Of a stretch of DNA of 53,682 nt, positions 24,163-33,323 are shown one piece after another. Within the stretch, counting starts at the first letter, position 1. Each line of letters opens with the position of its first letter. The stretch lies in assembly GCF_013403245.1 (NCBI RefSeq), contig NZ_JACBNQ010000024.1, positions 1 through 53,682 of the forward strand, in the 5' to 3' direction. The notes under the pieces were generated by a model. It was not told the origin of the DNA, did not search any database, and saw nothing but the letters and a program-made list of their open reading frames with translations. The stretch is from Sedimentibacter hydroxybenzoicus DSM 7310 (lineage in GTDB: Bacteria; Bacillota; Clostridia; Tissierellales; Sedimentibacteraceae). Both the position numbers and the translations under genes were made by a program.

Positions 24163-26311
24163 AATAAAAACACTTATACTTGCTTTGCTGTTAATTTCTC
24201 TGACCTTTGTATGGGGTATACCTACTGCGACTTTAAGCATTGCATATTTATTGGAAAATAAATCGGATAAGGCAACGCTTTTTTTTGAAAGATACGCTTC
24301 TTATCCCACCACATCAAAGGTTAAGGGTGGATACCTCTATGCAGACAGCCTACTAAGAAACTTTCCCAAGTACAGTATATTTTTGACCGGCTGGGGTGGA
24401 GGAGACAACACCAGTCCCGAGGATGTGGAAAAAGTGAAAAATACCCTTGCAGGTATTATGAATGAAGCTCCAAAGAGCAGTGAAACAGTATACTATATAG
24501 ATTCCTATCGAATGCTTCTCGATTTGGCAATAGACGTGGGAGATGCCGAAATGCTCAAGGAATGGATTTCATTCGGACAGAACAGCAGCGAAGAAAAGAT
24601 TGTTTATATTGCTGATATATACAATGCTTTTTATCTTCATGTAAGTAGAGACAGGGAAGGCGCTAAAAAAATAATTGCCAAATATGAAGGCTCAGAGCTT
24701 GCCGATGTCAATCTGGATATATTAAGAGCAGAAATAGAATTGTTTGACGGAAACTACGAAAAGTCTAAACGGCTCTACAATGAATTTAATAATGGCAGCA
24801 ACTATTGGCCGAGGACAGAAAGTGTGTTCGGTTCAATGGGATACCTTGACAGAAGCTTTTGGTTTGACTATATCATGGATGATTTCATAGGAGACAATAT
24901 CATAACGGGAACTGTAACCTTCGAGGGAAAGCCCATGCCCTTTGTTGAAATATATGTGCAGAAGGCAGATGGAGGTATGCACAGCAGAGGAGAAAGCTAT
25001 ATCGGCATAACAGACGAGAACGGTGAGTTTGAAACATTGGGATTGAGAGACGGTCTGTACAACATCGGTATAGGACTTGACAGCTCCTTGCTTTCTGATA
25101 AGGTGCTGCAGCGTTCAAACCACCAATATACGGAGCTTGCAGGAAACGGCGGAAAAGTTGATTTTACGTTCAGAAAAACCTTTGGTGTAACCTTGCCGGA
25201 GCCGGGACAGACAGTGAACGGGGAAGAGTTTACCGTATCATGGGAAGAGGTAGAAGGTGCCGCCTACTACACGGTGGAGCCGATTATAACCGATGAACCA
25301 TATAAAAAAAGCGGAACCAGCTTCCGTAGTCCTGCATCAGATAAAAACGGAAAAGGGAAGTTTGCTGAAAATTATGCTGTTTTCAACATAGAAATGCTGA
25401 GAAATCAATTTATTATACGCTTCGGAGGAGACGGAACAAGTATTGAACCGCTTACGGTGTTGGGAGCATTTTTACCGGGAGCAGAATATCCGATAGTTGT
25501 AAATGCCTATGACGACGAGAACAAGCTTATAACCAGCAGCATACCCATGCGATCCTATTATGACAGTATACCCAGTGTAATCGTTGAAGGGAAACTGACA
25601 AAAGGAGAGGAAATGATTCTCGGAAGAGATTACACCAATGCAATTGCACATTATGAAAATATGCTCAACAGCAATCCTGATGACGTGGAAGCACTGAAAT
25701 ATCTTGCGAGGATTTACGGCACAGGATGGAGGATGGAAGAGGGAAATATTGAAAAGGCTTATGAATACGGAAAAAGGTACGGAGATTTAACCGGAGACAA
25801 TAAAATGCTTATCGGAACGTTTAATATAATGAGCAAGGATGAAATAAAGGAAAACATTGAAATTGTCAGGTTGGCAATTGAACAGGCAAGGGACGATATA
25901 TGGGAAGATGAATATTATTTTTTAAGCAGGTACTACATTGTTCTCAGAGACTATGAAGCTGCAAGGGAGGTGCTTGATAAAAGGGATAGTGTTACCGACA
26001 CATTGATTTATCTCAACATGTATTTCGGGGATTATGCTAAGGCTGCGGAAAATTTGCAGTCAAAGAACTATTATCTGTCCAGATTGGCTTCAGATAAAAT
26101 TATAAATGCTGTCAGAGCACTTGATGAAAATCATCCGGCTGCCGGAGACAGACAGGTTTTCGATGATTTCTTATTAAAGCTTATTTATGGTGTGCATTAT
26201 GAAAAAGGTCAATCCCTTTACTATGAAACTGTAAAGCAAATTGAGGATGACAATATCAAGACGATTCTGTATGAAATTTATCTTGACAATCACTGGAGTC
26301 GCAGCTATTAA
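24146..26311 (+). CDS. membrane-anchored TPR and beta-sandwich protein of the ECF module
   Basis: This 721-aa protein has an N-terminal hydrophobic anchor (about residues 9-32) and a long extracytoplasmic part. Residues about 40-240 are helical and repeat-like. A carboxypeptidase-regulatory-like (Ig/transthyretin type) domain occupies about 252-310, with ITGTVTFEGKPMPFVEIYV and the GLYNIGIGL end. A second beta region follows (about 345-470). TPR motifs lie at about 500-660 (AIAHYENMLNSNPDDVEALK, then YGKRYGDL). No enzyme motif was found. It overlaps the anti-sigma candidate by 17 nt, so all three genes are one translational unit. It may sense envelope state or a ligand for the sigma factor; this is inference from context. 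Confidence 0.7.
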   Translation: MKIKIKIKTLILALLLISLTFVWGIPTATLSIAYLLENKSDKATLFFERYASYPTTSKVKGGYLYADSLLRNFPKYSIFLTGWGGGDNTSPEDVEKVKNTLAGIMNEAPKSSETVYYIDSYRMLLDLAIDVGDAEMLKEWISFGQNSSEEKIVYIADIYNAFYLHVSRDREGAKKIIAKYEGSELADVNLDILRAEIELFDGNYEKSKRLYNEFNNGSNYWPRTESVFGSMGYLDRSFWFDYIMDDFIGDNIITGTVTFEGKPMPFVEIYVQKADGGMHSRGESYIGITDENGEFETLGLRDGLYNIGIGLDSSLLSDKVLQRSNHQYTELAGNGGKVDFTFRKTFGVTLPEPGQTVNGEEFTVSWEEVEGAAYYTVEPIITDEPYKKSGTSFRSPASDKNGKGKFAENYAVFNIEMLRNQFIIRFGGDGTSIEPLTVLGAFLPGAEYPIVVNAYDDENKLITSSIPMRSYYDSIPSVIVEGKLTKGEEMILGRDYTNAIAHYENMLNSNPDDVEALKYLARIYGTGWRMEEGNIEKAYEYGKRYGDLTGDNKMLIGTFNIMSKDEIKENIEIVRLAIEQARDDIWEDEYYFLSRYYIVLRDYEAAREVLDKRDSVTDTLIYLNMYFGDYAKAAENLQSKNYYLSRLASDKIINAVRALDENHPAAGDRQVFDDFLLKLIYGVHYEKGQSLYYETVKQIEDDNIKTILYEIYLDNHWSRSY

Positions 26312-26330
26312 TATTGATAAATAAATTGAC

Positions 26331-26376
26331 AAAAGCTTCTGATACCACATTTCTAATGGAATTCAGAAGCTTTTTT
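26331..26376. terminator. bidirectional terminator between the ECF module and the ANTAR gene
   Basis: AAAAGCTTCTGA (26331-26342) pairs with TCAGAAGCTTTT (26363-26374), followed by T on the plus side and preceded by A on the minus reading. It lies between convergent genes. Confidence 0.8.
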
Positions 26377-26944
26377 ACGTCTCATAGGCTTTAAGGATGC
26401 TCTCGGCAATTTCCTTTCTTGAGGTTCTTAAATCCATTGCCTGCTTTTCAATATATTTGTGCGCCTGATTTTCAGTCATGTTGAGATATTCTATAAGCAC
26501 GCATTTAGCCCTTGTAACAAGGCGTATTTCTTCGATTTTACTTTGCAATCGCATATTTTCATTTTTAAGTCCCGACAATCTTCTTTTGGTAGCAAGGGCT
26601 AATTTTTGCGCCTGATAAAACATTTGTCTTGCTATTGGATTTGATACTACCAGAATACCGTAATCCTGAACCCTTGCTTCAATTTCATCGGCAACCTCAT
26701 TTCTGGCTATTAAAATTACTCCGGAGGTACTGATTTCAGTCATTGTGATTGCTAAGCTTTCTCCGAATTCATCAGGCAGAGGAGTAATTATAATTATCAA
26801 ATCAAATTCGGTTACGCTGATCAGTCGTCGAGCCTCCGCTCCGCTTTTGACGGAGGCTGTTTTATTTATGCCGTTTGCTTTTAAAAGCTGGGTCAAAAGT
26901 GCTATGCCCTTGTCAGAATCAGATACAATTAACACACTATCCAT
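26375..26944 (-). CDS. ANTAR-domain response-regulator-like protein
   Basis: The 189-aa protein has a receiver-like fold (about residues 1-115), a helical linker (about 115-135) and an ANTAR RNA-binding domain (about 135-189, with RAKCVLIEYLNMTENQAHKYI and the AMDLR end). The phosphate-accepting Asp expected near residue 53 is replaced: the run reads DLIIIITPLP, so Ile53 or Thr54 occupies the site. It is therefore a pseudo-receiver, probably switched by binding, not phosphorylation. ANTAR proteins bind paired hairpins in leader RNA and prevent termination. It lies 29 nt after glnA on the same strand, the position of NitR in the glnA-nitR locus of a solventogenic Clostridium, so control of glutamine synthesis genes is likely. 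Confidence 0.82.
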   Translation of the reverse strand: MDSVLIVSDSDKGIALLTQLLKANGINKTASVKSGAEARRLISVTEFDLIIIITPLPDEFGESLAITMTEISTSGVILIARNEVADEIEARVQDYGILVVSNPIARQMFYQAQKLALATKRRLSGLKNENMRLQSKIEEIRLVTRAKCVLIEYLNMTENQAHKYIEKQAMDLRTSRKEIAESILKAYET

Positions 26945-26973
26945 GAACTCACCTCCCGAGCAGTATAAAAAAA

Positions 26974-28293
26974 TTAAACAGTATAGAAGTATGTGTTTAA
27001 TTCGAAGCTTTCCTTATCATCGGACAACAAGTAACGATTCCATTGCTCCTTTTTAATCTGAATATATTTTTCAACGATTTCGGATGGTAAACAGTTGTGA
27101 ACAAAATCACTTTTTTCCGCGTTTTCAACTGCTTCTGCTAATGTTGGGGGTAATTTTTTGTAATTTTCTGCTGCATCACCCGACGCTTTATATAAATCGT
27201 AATCAGCAGGCTCATCAAGCTTTAACTTGTTTTTAATTCCGTCAAGACCGGCATAAATTAACAGCGCAAATGCAAGGTACGGATTGCAGCTTGGGTCCGG
27301 GGACCGAAGCTCGACTCTTGAATATTTGCCGCTTGCAGCCGGAATACGAATAAGCTGTGAACGATTCTCGGACGACCATGTCACATATTTGGGAGCGGAA
27401 TGGCTTCCAAAACGCTCGTATGAATTGACTAAGGGGTTTAGAAACAAAGTAATTTCCGGTATTTTATCCAATATTCCGGCAATAAAGCTGTCCGGCTCGG
27501 GCGTATGATTAACCATTTTATTTTCAAATAAATTTATATTGTTTTTTAATAATGATATATTAATATGCAGGCCGCTTCCGCTGAATTCTTTAAGAGGCTT
27601 AGGCATAAAGGATGCATGCAGACCGTTGATGTTTGCTATGGTTTTCACCACCGATTTAAATGTGATTAAGTTGTCTGCTGCTATCATGGCATCGCTGTAT
27701 CTAAAATCTATTTCATTTTGTCCCGGACCCTGCTCATGGTGGGAGCTTTCCGGGAGTATTCCCATTTGCTCCAAAGTCAGACAAATTTCCCTTCTGACAT
27801 TTTCTCCTTTATCGACAGGAGCAGCATCCAAGTACGTTGCGTAGTCATGGGGAATTTTTGTCGGATGTCCTTTTTCATCCTGCAGAAATAAATAAAATTC
27901 ACATTCGGGACCTATTTCGACTTTATATCCTGATTCATGTGCTGTGTCTATGGCTTTTTTCAGTATAAGTCGTCCGTCACCTTCAAAGGGTCTTCCGTCA
28001 GGGTGCTTTATATAGCACAATAATCTCACCACCCTGCCTTGCTGAGGGCGCCATGGCAGTATGGATAAGGTTGAAGGGTCGGGAAATAAAAATAGATCTG
28101 ATTTTTCAATATTCATAAATCCTTTTATTGATGAAGCATCAAAAGAAATACCGCTTTCAAATGCGCGAGGCAGCTCATCGGCCAATATGGATATATTTTT
28201 CATTGTCCCGAAAATATCACAAAAAACTAATTTGACAAATTTAATATCATTTTCATTTACAAATTGAATAACTTCGTTTTCGGTAAATTTCAT
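26974..28293 (-). CDS. glnA: type I glutamine synthetase
   Basis: The 439-aa protein makes glutamine from glutamate, ammonia and ATP and forms dodecamers in the cytoplasm. The N-terminal beta-grasp (about residues 1-100) and the catalytic domain are complete, with KFVKLVFCDIFG, EIGPECEFYLF, GSGLHINISL, RSQLIRIPAASG and VELRSPDPSCNPYLAFA. The length fits the GSI-alpha group, without the adenylylation Tyr insert. One odd point: the flexible flap reads NSYERFGSHSAPKY, where the usual motif has a Glu (GYEAP). I chose ATG at 28293, 8 nt after GGAGGTG, over an in-frame ATG at 28323. The gene is divergent from carAB and followed by the ANTAR gene. Confidence 0.92.
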   Translation of the reverse strand: MKFTENEVIQFVNENDIKFVKLVFCDIFGTMKNISILADELPRAFESGISFDASSIKGFMNIEKSDLFLFPDPSTLSILPWRPQQGRVVRLLCYIKHPDGRPFEGDGRLILKKAIDTAHESGYKVEIGPECEFYLFLQDEKGHPTKIPHDYATYLDAAPVDKGENVRREICLTLEQMGILPESSHHEQGPGQNEIDFRYSDAMIAADNLITFKSVVKTIANINGLHASFMPKPLKEFSGSGLHINISLLKNNINLFENKMVNHTPEPDSFIAGILDKIPEITLFLNPLVNSYERFGSHSAPKYVTWSSENRSQLIRIPAASGKYSRVELRSPDPSCNPYLAFALLIYAGLDGIKNKLKLDEPADYDLYKASGDAAENYKKLPPTLAEAVENAEKSDFVHNCLPSEIVEKYIQIKKEQWNRYLLSDDKESFELNTYFYTV

Positions 28294-28326
28294 TATAATA
28301 CACCTCCGAGAATATTGTATCATATT

Positions 28327-28382
28327 AAGCAGTTAAATTAAATCAATTTTTATGAGTCTTTTTCGGTAATAGTTAACTGCTT
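28327..28382. promoter_or_regulatory. long inverted repeat in the glnA leader
   Basis: Perfect 10-base arms AAGCAGTTAA (28327-28336) and TTAACTGCTT (28373-28382) bracket 36 nt just upstream of the glnA ribosome site. On the minus strand TACAAT near 28309-28318 may be a -10. It could be an RNA stem or an operator. The rest of 28294-28608 holds a CATGTC/GACATG dyad (28383-28407) and a GAGCGTAAGCGA string (28431-28442); I see no gene. Confidence 0.45.
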
Positions 28383-28608
28383 CATGTCGTTGCCGAAAAT
28401 AGACATGTACCTGATGCTCTGCGTCGTTACGAGCGTAAGCGAGGAATTCCAAGTTTTCTGATAATGAGATGTTTTGCAATCGCTCGGGATTACAAATGGA
28501 TGGGATGTGAGTATATGGAATTGAATATGTATATTTAAAAGTGTTTAAGACTAATTTTACAATATGGCATAATTTAAAAATATACTAAAATATTTTTAAA
28601 AATGCATA

Positions 28609-28652
28609 TTGACAATTCTGTCTGCGTATGGTAAATTTCTATATAGAAATTT
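28609..28652 (+). promoter_or_regulatory. carAB leader promoter with 20-bp perfect palindrome
   Basis: TTGACA (28609-28614), 17 nt, TAAATT (28632-28637). A perfect 20-base palindrome, AAATTTCTAT then ATAGAAATTT, occupies 28633-28652, covering the -10 and expected start point. It is probably a repressor operator, or a hairpin at the RNA 5' end. Confidence 0.65.
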
Positions 28653-28668
28653 TCGGAGGTCGTGTAGT

Positions 28669-28779
28669 ATGTATAAAAAACCTATTATAAGTATAGATTT
28701 TATAAATATCAAATTAATAAATATAACAAATTGCGATAAAAAATTAATTTTGCCGGACGGCTATAAACATTGTCATTAG
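28669..28779 (+). CDS. 36-residue leader peptide or small protein before carAB
   Basis: ATG at 28669 follows CGGAGGTC, a strong ribosome site, and opens 36 codons. The peptide begins MYKKPIISIDFINIK and ends LPDGYKHCH, rich in Ile, Asn and Lys with two Cys. The TAG stop (28777-28779) falls inside the loop of a perfect terminator hairpin at 28760-28789, so a ribosome reaching the stop would cover one arm. I see no room for another promoter between this terminator and carA, so carAB transcription should pass through here. It may be a translation-sensing leader for carAB or a free-standing small protein. I do not recognise the sequence. Confidence 0.55.
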   Translation: MYKKPIISIDFINIKLINITNCDKKLILPDGYKHCH

Positions 28780-28799
28780 TGTTTATAGCTGTTTTTTTT
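28760..28799 (+). terminator. terminator hairpin at the end of the carAB leader ORF
   Basis: GCTATAAACA (28760-28769) and TGTTTATAGC (28780-28789) form a perfect 10-bp stem, followed by G and eight T. It overlaps the end of the 36-codon ORF and lies 40 nt before the carA start. Confidence 0.85.
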
Positions 28800-28839
28800 A
28801 CTTATTCAACAAATTTATTATTATGAGATGGAGGCAGGT

Positions 28840-29904
28840 ATGAAAGGAAAGTTAATATTAGAAAACGGGATTATGTTCGAGGGCAATTGCTTCGGCAAAA
28901 TTTCAGATACAGTGGGTGAAGTGGTGTTTAATACCGGAATGACAGGCTATCAGGAAATTTTAACAGATCCGTCTTATTATGGTCAGATTGTTTCTATGAC
29001 GTATCCTCTGATAGGCAATTACGGAATTAATACAGATGATTCTCAGTCGGATTCACCTAAGGTAAGAGGGTTTATAATCAGGGAAAGATGCCTGGAGCCA
29101 AATAATTTCAGGTGTGAATTTAATTTGGACATGTATCTGAAGAAAAATAACATAATGGCAATTGAAGGTATCGATACGAGACACCTGACCAAGGTTATAA
29201 GAAATGCGGGTACAATGAAGGGACTCATAACTACAAACAATATTGAACGAGAAGATATAAATAAATATTTTGCTGATTTTTCAAATAAGTCGGCAGTTAA
29301 GGAGGTAACCATAAAAAAGATTAAAACTCTTGGTGAGGGAGAACAGCATGTGGGCATATTAGATTTCGGAATCAAAAACAACATTGTAAATTCATTCTTG
29401 TATAAAGGATGCAAGATTACAATATTTCCTGCATTTACTGCCGCCGATAAGATTTTAAATTATAAATTAGACGGGATATTTCTTTCGAACGGACCCGGGG
29501 ACCCCTCGGATTTACCGGAAATAATCGATAATGTAAAAATTTTAATCGATAAAATGCCCGTAACCGGAATATGCTTGGGTGTACAGTTGATAGCGCTGGC
29601 TTTAGGCTGTGAAACTACAAAAATGAAATTCGGTCACAGAGGATGCAATCATCCGGTGAAAGATTTAAAGACGGCAAAGGTAACCATAACCTCACAAAAT
29701 CATGGATATATGATTAAAGAAAGCTCTCTTACCGAAGATATAGAAATAACCCACGTAAATATAAATGATGGAACCATAGAAGGGATAAAGCATAAATATT
29801 TACCTGTAATGGGCGTTCAATATCATCCGGAAGCATGTCCGGGACCCCATGATTCTAATATCATCTTTGATGATTTTATGAATATGTATAAAGGAGCAAA
29901 ATAA
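28840..29904 (+). CDS. carA: carbamoyl-phosphate synthase, small (glutaminase) subunit
   Basis: The 354-aa protein has the CPSase small-chain N-terminal domain (about residues 1-130, [20 protein letters not shown] in the first part) and a class I glutamine amidotransferase domain (about 165-354). Cys245 in GICLGVQ with His329 and Glu331 in QYHPEA form the catalytic set. It releases ammonia from glutamine and channels it to CarB for arginine and pyrimidine synthesis. Start at 28840 follows GGAGG at 28830; an upstream in-frame ATG at 28828 would put the ribosome site inside the coding region. Its stop overlaps the carB start by one base. Confidence 0.95.
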   Translation: MKGKLILENGIMFEGNCFGKISDTVGEVVFNTGMTGYQEILTDPSYYGQIVSMTYPLIGNYGINTDDSQSDSPKVRGFIIRERCLEPNNFRCEFNLDMYLKKNNIMAIEGIDTRHLTKVIRNAGTMKGLITTNNIEREDINKYFADFSNKSAVKEVTIKKIKTLGEGEQHVGILDFGIKNNIVNSFLYKGCKITIFPAFTAADKILNYKLDGIFLSNGPGDPSDLPEIIDNVKILIDKMPVTGICLGVQLIALALGCETTKMKFGHRGCNHPVKDLKTAKVTITSQNHGYMIKESSLTEDIEITHVNINDGTIEGIKHKYLPVMGVQYHPEACPGPHDSNIIFDDFMNMYKGAK

Positions 29905-32900
29905 TGACGTTGGATACAAGTATAAAAAAAGTATTGGTTATCGGCTCGGGACCTATTGTCATAGGACAGGCTGCAGAGTTTGACTATTCGGGAACACAAG
30001 CATGCAGAGCGCTGAGAGAAGAAGGAATAGAAACAATCTTAATAAATTCCAATCCTGCTACTATAATGACGGATAAGGATATTGCGGACAAGGTATATAT
30101 TGAGCCTTTAACTGTTGAATTCGCAGAAAAAATTATAGCAAAAGAGCGTCCTGACAGCGTAATTGCCGGCATGGGCGGTCAGACGGGTCTCAATTTAACG
30201 GTGGAGCTTTATGATAAGGGAATATTGGATAAATATAACGTAAAGGTTATAGGAACAAGTGTTGACTCTATAAAAAAGGGAGAAGACAGAGAATTATTTA
30301 AAAAGACAATGAACGAAATCGGAGAGCCCATAGTGGATTCGGAAATAGTTACCGATTTAGACGAAGGAAAGGAAGCTGCAGTCAGGATAGGATATCCGGT
30401 TATAATTCGCCCGGCATACACTCTGGGAGGCAGCGGAGGGGGAATTGCCGGCAATGAAAATGAACTGACGGAGATTTTAACCAAGGGTCTTCAGTTAAGC
30501 ATGAATAAGCAGGTTTTAATTGAAAAGAGCATTAAGGGATGGAAAGAAATCGAATATGAAGTTATGCGCGATAAAAACGGGACGTGTATTGCAATTTGCA
30601 ACATGGAAAATTTCGATCCGGTAGGTGTTCATACAGGAGACAGCATAGTTGTTGCTCCGTCACAGACCTTGTCGGATGTAGAATACCAGATGCTTCGAAC
30701 AGCATCCATCAAAATTATAGATGCAATCGGAATAGAAGGCGGCTGCAATGTGCAGCTTGCGTTAAATCCCGATAATTTTGAATATGTGGTTATAGAAATT
30801 AATCCGCGTGTAAGCCGTTCATCGGCTCTTGCTTCAAAAGCAACGGGTTATCCCATAGCGAAAGTAGCTGCTAAAATAGCATTGGGATATACCCTTGATG
30901 AAATTAAAAATTCCGTAACGGAAAAAACATACGCTGCCTTTGAACCGTCCCTGGATTACGTTGTTTTAAAAATTCCTAAATGGCCTTTTGATAAATTTTT
31001 TTACGCCGACAGAATTTTAGGAACAAAGATGATGGCGACCGGTGAAGTTATGGCTATAGGAAATAATTTTGAAGCGGCATTGTTAAAGGCAGTTCGTTCC
31101 TTAGAAATAAAACAATATAATTTGTACAGCAATAAGGCAGCGGGAAAAAGCATCTCTGAGTTAAAAGCTATAATCCAGAATCCGGATGACGAAAGGTTGT
31201 TTTATATAGCCGAGCTTATAAGGAGAGGTTACAGAATCGACAGGATAGCTGAGCTTACCAAAATAGATGAATTTTTCCTGCATAAAATCAGCAACATAGT
31301 CAATGAGGAAGAAAAGCTGAGAAAAATAAAAATTGAATTGCTGGACGATAAATGGCTCAAAAAATTAAAGAAAATAGGTTTTTCCGACAGGGGTATCGCT
31401 GATTTAATCGGTTCGGGTCCAAATGATATATACAATTTAAGAATGAAATTTAATATTAAAGCCGTATATAAAATGGTTGATACATGCTCTGGTGAATTTG
31501 AGGCAATATCTCCCTATTATTATTCAACCTATGATGAATATGATGAGGTGCAGACATCGGACAAAAAGAAAATTCTCGTCATAGGTTCGGGGCCCATAAG
31601 AATTGGACAAGGAGTTGAATTTGATTACTGCTCCGTTCACTGTATATTTGCGTTGCAAAAATGTGGAGTAGAAACGATTATAATCAACAACAATCCCGAA
31701 ACGGTCAGCACGGATTTTGACATAGCGGATAAGCTGTATTTTGAACCCTTAACTGAAGAGGATGTACTAAATATAGTGGAAAAAGAGCATCCCGACGGAG
31801 TGATACTTCAATTCGGAGGGCAGACAGCCATTAAGCTAGCAAATTTTTTCAAGGAAAAAAACATACCGATTCTGGGTACGAACCCTGAGCAAATAGACGC
31901 TGCGGAGGACAGAGAAAAATTTGATGCAATATTAGAATCTTTAAATATAAAAAGACCAATAGGAAAAGCTGTTTTAAATTTAAATGACGGAATAAAGGCA
32001 GCCGACCAAGTAGGATATCCTGTACTTGTAAGACCCTCATATGTGTTAGGAGGGCAGGGGATGGAAGTAACTTACACAAGAGAAGAGCTTGTTACATACT
32101 TGGAAAATGCCTTTAAAAGTTCCAAAAATCCTGTGCTGATAGACAAATACTTAGTAGGAAGAGAAATTGAAGTAGATGCAATATGTGACGGAGAAGATAT
32201 ACTGATTCCCGGTATTATGGAGCATTTGGAAAGAGCGGGCATACATTCGGGAGACAGCATTGCAATTTACCCTCCCAAGAATTTAAGTTCTTATACTAAA
32301 TTAAAGCTTGAGGAAATTACTAAAAAGATAGCAAAATCATTAAAATCAATAGGAATGATAAATATTCAATTCGTAGAATATAAGGATGAGCTTTATGTAA
32401 TTGAAGTAAATCCGCGTTCCTCAAGAACTGTTCCGTACATAAGCAAGGTCACTAAAGTTCCCATGATTGAGCTTGCAACAAGAGTAATGTTAGGGGAAAA
32501 ACTAAAAGATATGAGATATGGAACAGGGTTATATAAGGAATCATCCTTGACAGCAGTAAAGGTACCTGTCTTCTCAACTCAGAAGCTGACGGGTGTTGAG
32601 GTGAGCCTTGGACCTGAAATGAAATCCACAGGGGAAGTGTTGGGTATAGGCAGAACATATTTCGAAGCCTTATACAAAGGCTTTATTGCCGCGGGACTGA
32701 AGATTCCGGATAAAAGCAAGAAAATACTTGCTACCATAAGAGATGCGGATAAAGAAAATTTTAAAGAGCTTGCATTTAAGCTGAATATGCTGGGATATAA
32801 AATTGTTGCCACGAAAAATACGGCTAAACATCTGAACAATGCAGGAATCAAAGCAGAGGTTGTCAATAAGGTGACGGAAAAAACACCGAATATAATAGAT

Positions 32901-33131
32901 TTCATTAAAAACGGAGAAATAGGCTTGGTAATAGATATTCCTACTAAAGCTAACAACTCCGGTACGGACGGTTTTAAAATAAGAAGAACCTCGGTGGAGG
33001 CATCAATAAACGTGCTGACATCCCTGGATACTGTGGCAGCTTTGGTAGAGGTTATGGAGTCCGGGATAAGTGACGGTGATGGAGAAGCAGATATATACAA
33101 CATATCATTAGGAAGTCATTCCGGACGTTAG
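29904..33131 (+). CDS. carB: carbamoyl-phosphate synthase, large subunit
   Basis: The 1075-aa protein has the duplicated structure of CarB. Each half has a pre-ATP-grasp segment ([20 protein letters not shown] near 10, and [18 protein letters not shown] near 555), an ATP-grasp domain and NPR motif ([15 protein letters not shown] and [15 protein letters not shown]). An oligomerisation domain lies between, and an MGS-like allosteric domain is at about 935-1075. The first half makes carboxyphosphate and carbamate, the second phosphorylates carbamate. Length is normal. The ATG overlaps the carA stop, so the subunits are translated together. No PyrR-binding loop or ArgR box was seen upstream. Confidence 0.96.
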   Translation: MTLDTSIKKVLVIGSGPIVIGQAAEFDYSGTQACRALREEGIETILINSNPATIMTDKDIADKVYIEPLTVEFAEKIIAKERPDSVIAGMGGQTGLNLTVELYDKGILDKYNVKVIGTSVDSIKKGEDRELFKKTMNEIGEPIVDSEIVTDLDEGKEAAVRIGYPVIIRPAYTLGGSGGGIAGNENELTEILTKGLQLSMNKQVLIEKSIKGWKEIEYEVMRDKNGTCIAICNMENFDPVGVHTGDSIVVAPSQTLSDVEYQMLRTASIKIIDAIGIEGGCNVQLALNPDNFEYVVIEINPRVSRSSALASKATGYPIAKVAAKIALGYTLDEIKNSVTEKTYAAFEPSLDYVVLKIPKWPFDKFFYADRILGTKMMATGEVMAIGNNFEAALLKAVRSLEIKQYNLYSNKAAGKSISELKAIIQNPDDERLFYIAELIRRGYRIDRIAELTKIDEFFLHKISNIVNEEEKLRKIKIELLDDKWLKKLKKIGFSDRGIADLIGSGPNDIYNLRMKFNIKAVYKMVDTCSGEFEAISPYYYSTYDEYDEVQTSDKKKILVIGSGPIRIGQGVEFDYCSVHCIFALQKCGVETIIINNNPETVSTDFDIADKLYFEPLTEEDVLNIVEKEHPDGVILQFGGQTAIKLANFFKEKNIPILGTNPEQIDAAEDREKFDAILESLNIKRPIGKAVLNLNDGIKAADQVGYPVLVRPSYVLGGQGMEVTYTREELVTYLENAFKSSKNPVLIDKYLVGREIEVDAICDGEDILIPGIMEHLERAGIHSGDSIAIYPPKNLSSYTKLKLEEITKKIAKSLKSIGMINIQFVEYKDELYVIEVNPRSSRTVPYISKVTKVPMIELATRVMLGEKLKDMRYGTGLYKESSLTAVKVPVFSTQKLTGVEVSLGPEMKSTGEVLGIGRTYFEALYKGFIAAGLKIPDKSKKILATIRDADKENFKELAFKLNMLGYKIVATKNTAKHLNNAGIKAEVVNKVTEKTPNIIDFIKNGEIGLVIDIPTKANNSGTDGFKIRRTSVEASINVLTSLDTVAALVEVMESGISDGDGEADIYNISLGSHSGR

Positions 33132-33208
33132 TGAGGAATCTCAGGTTTTGAAGTTCTGAGATAGTAAGAGCAAAATAACAGTATCCTGCAAATCAGATAA
33201 AAAAAATA

Positions 33209-33237
33209 TTGACAAGAATAAATTATAAGATTATAAT
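33209..33237 (+). promoter_or_regulatory. consensus promoter of the type III glutamine synthetase gene
   Basis: TTGACA (33209-33214), 17 nt, TATAAT (33232-33237): a full sigma-A consensus. Transcription would begin near 33244, 15 nt before the terminator at 33259. Confidence 0.8.
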
Positions 33238-33258
33238 CATTTTTATAAAAAAATCAGC

Positions 33259-33298
33259 AAAGGCGCTGTAGGATGTTCCTACTGCGCCTTTCTTTTTG
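33259..33298 (+). terminator. leader terminator before the type III glutamine synthetase gene
   Basis: AAAGGCGC (33259-33266) pairs with GCGCCTTT (33284-33291), with inner GTAGGA/TCCTAC, followed by CTTTTT. It lies between a consensus promoter and the gene, so it must be conditional or leaky, unless it mainly ends carAB transcription. Confidence 0.7.
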
Positions 33299-33323
33299 CA
33301 ATTATTTATTAAGGGAGGACGAT

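Noticed and set aside
28609-28840. PyrR-dependent attenuator of carAB
   Set aside because: The conserved PyrR-binding loop and an antiterminator partner for the hairpin arms were not found.
33137-33161. ATCTCAG/CTGAGAT stem as the carAB terminator
   Set aside because: No T run follows it; the stronger hairpin at 33259 is the better candidate.
33259-33291. ANTAR-type double hairpin target before glnN
   Set aside because: Only one hairpin is present, with a three-base loop; the paired six-base loops with conserved A and G are absent.
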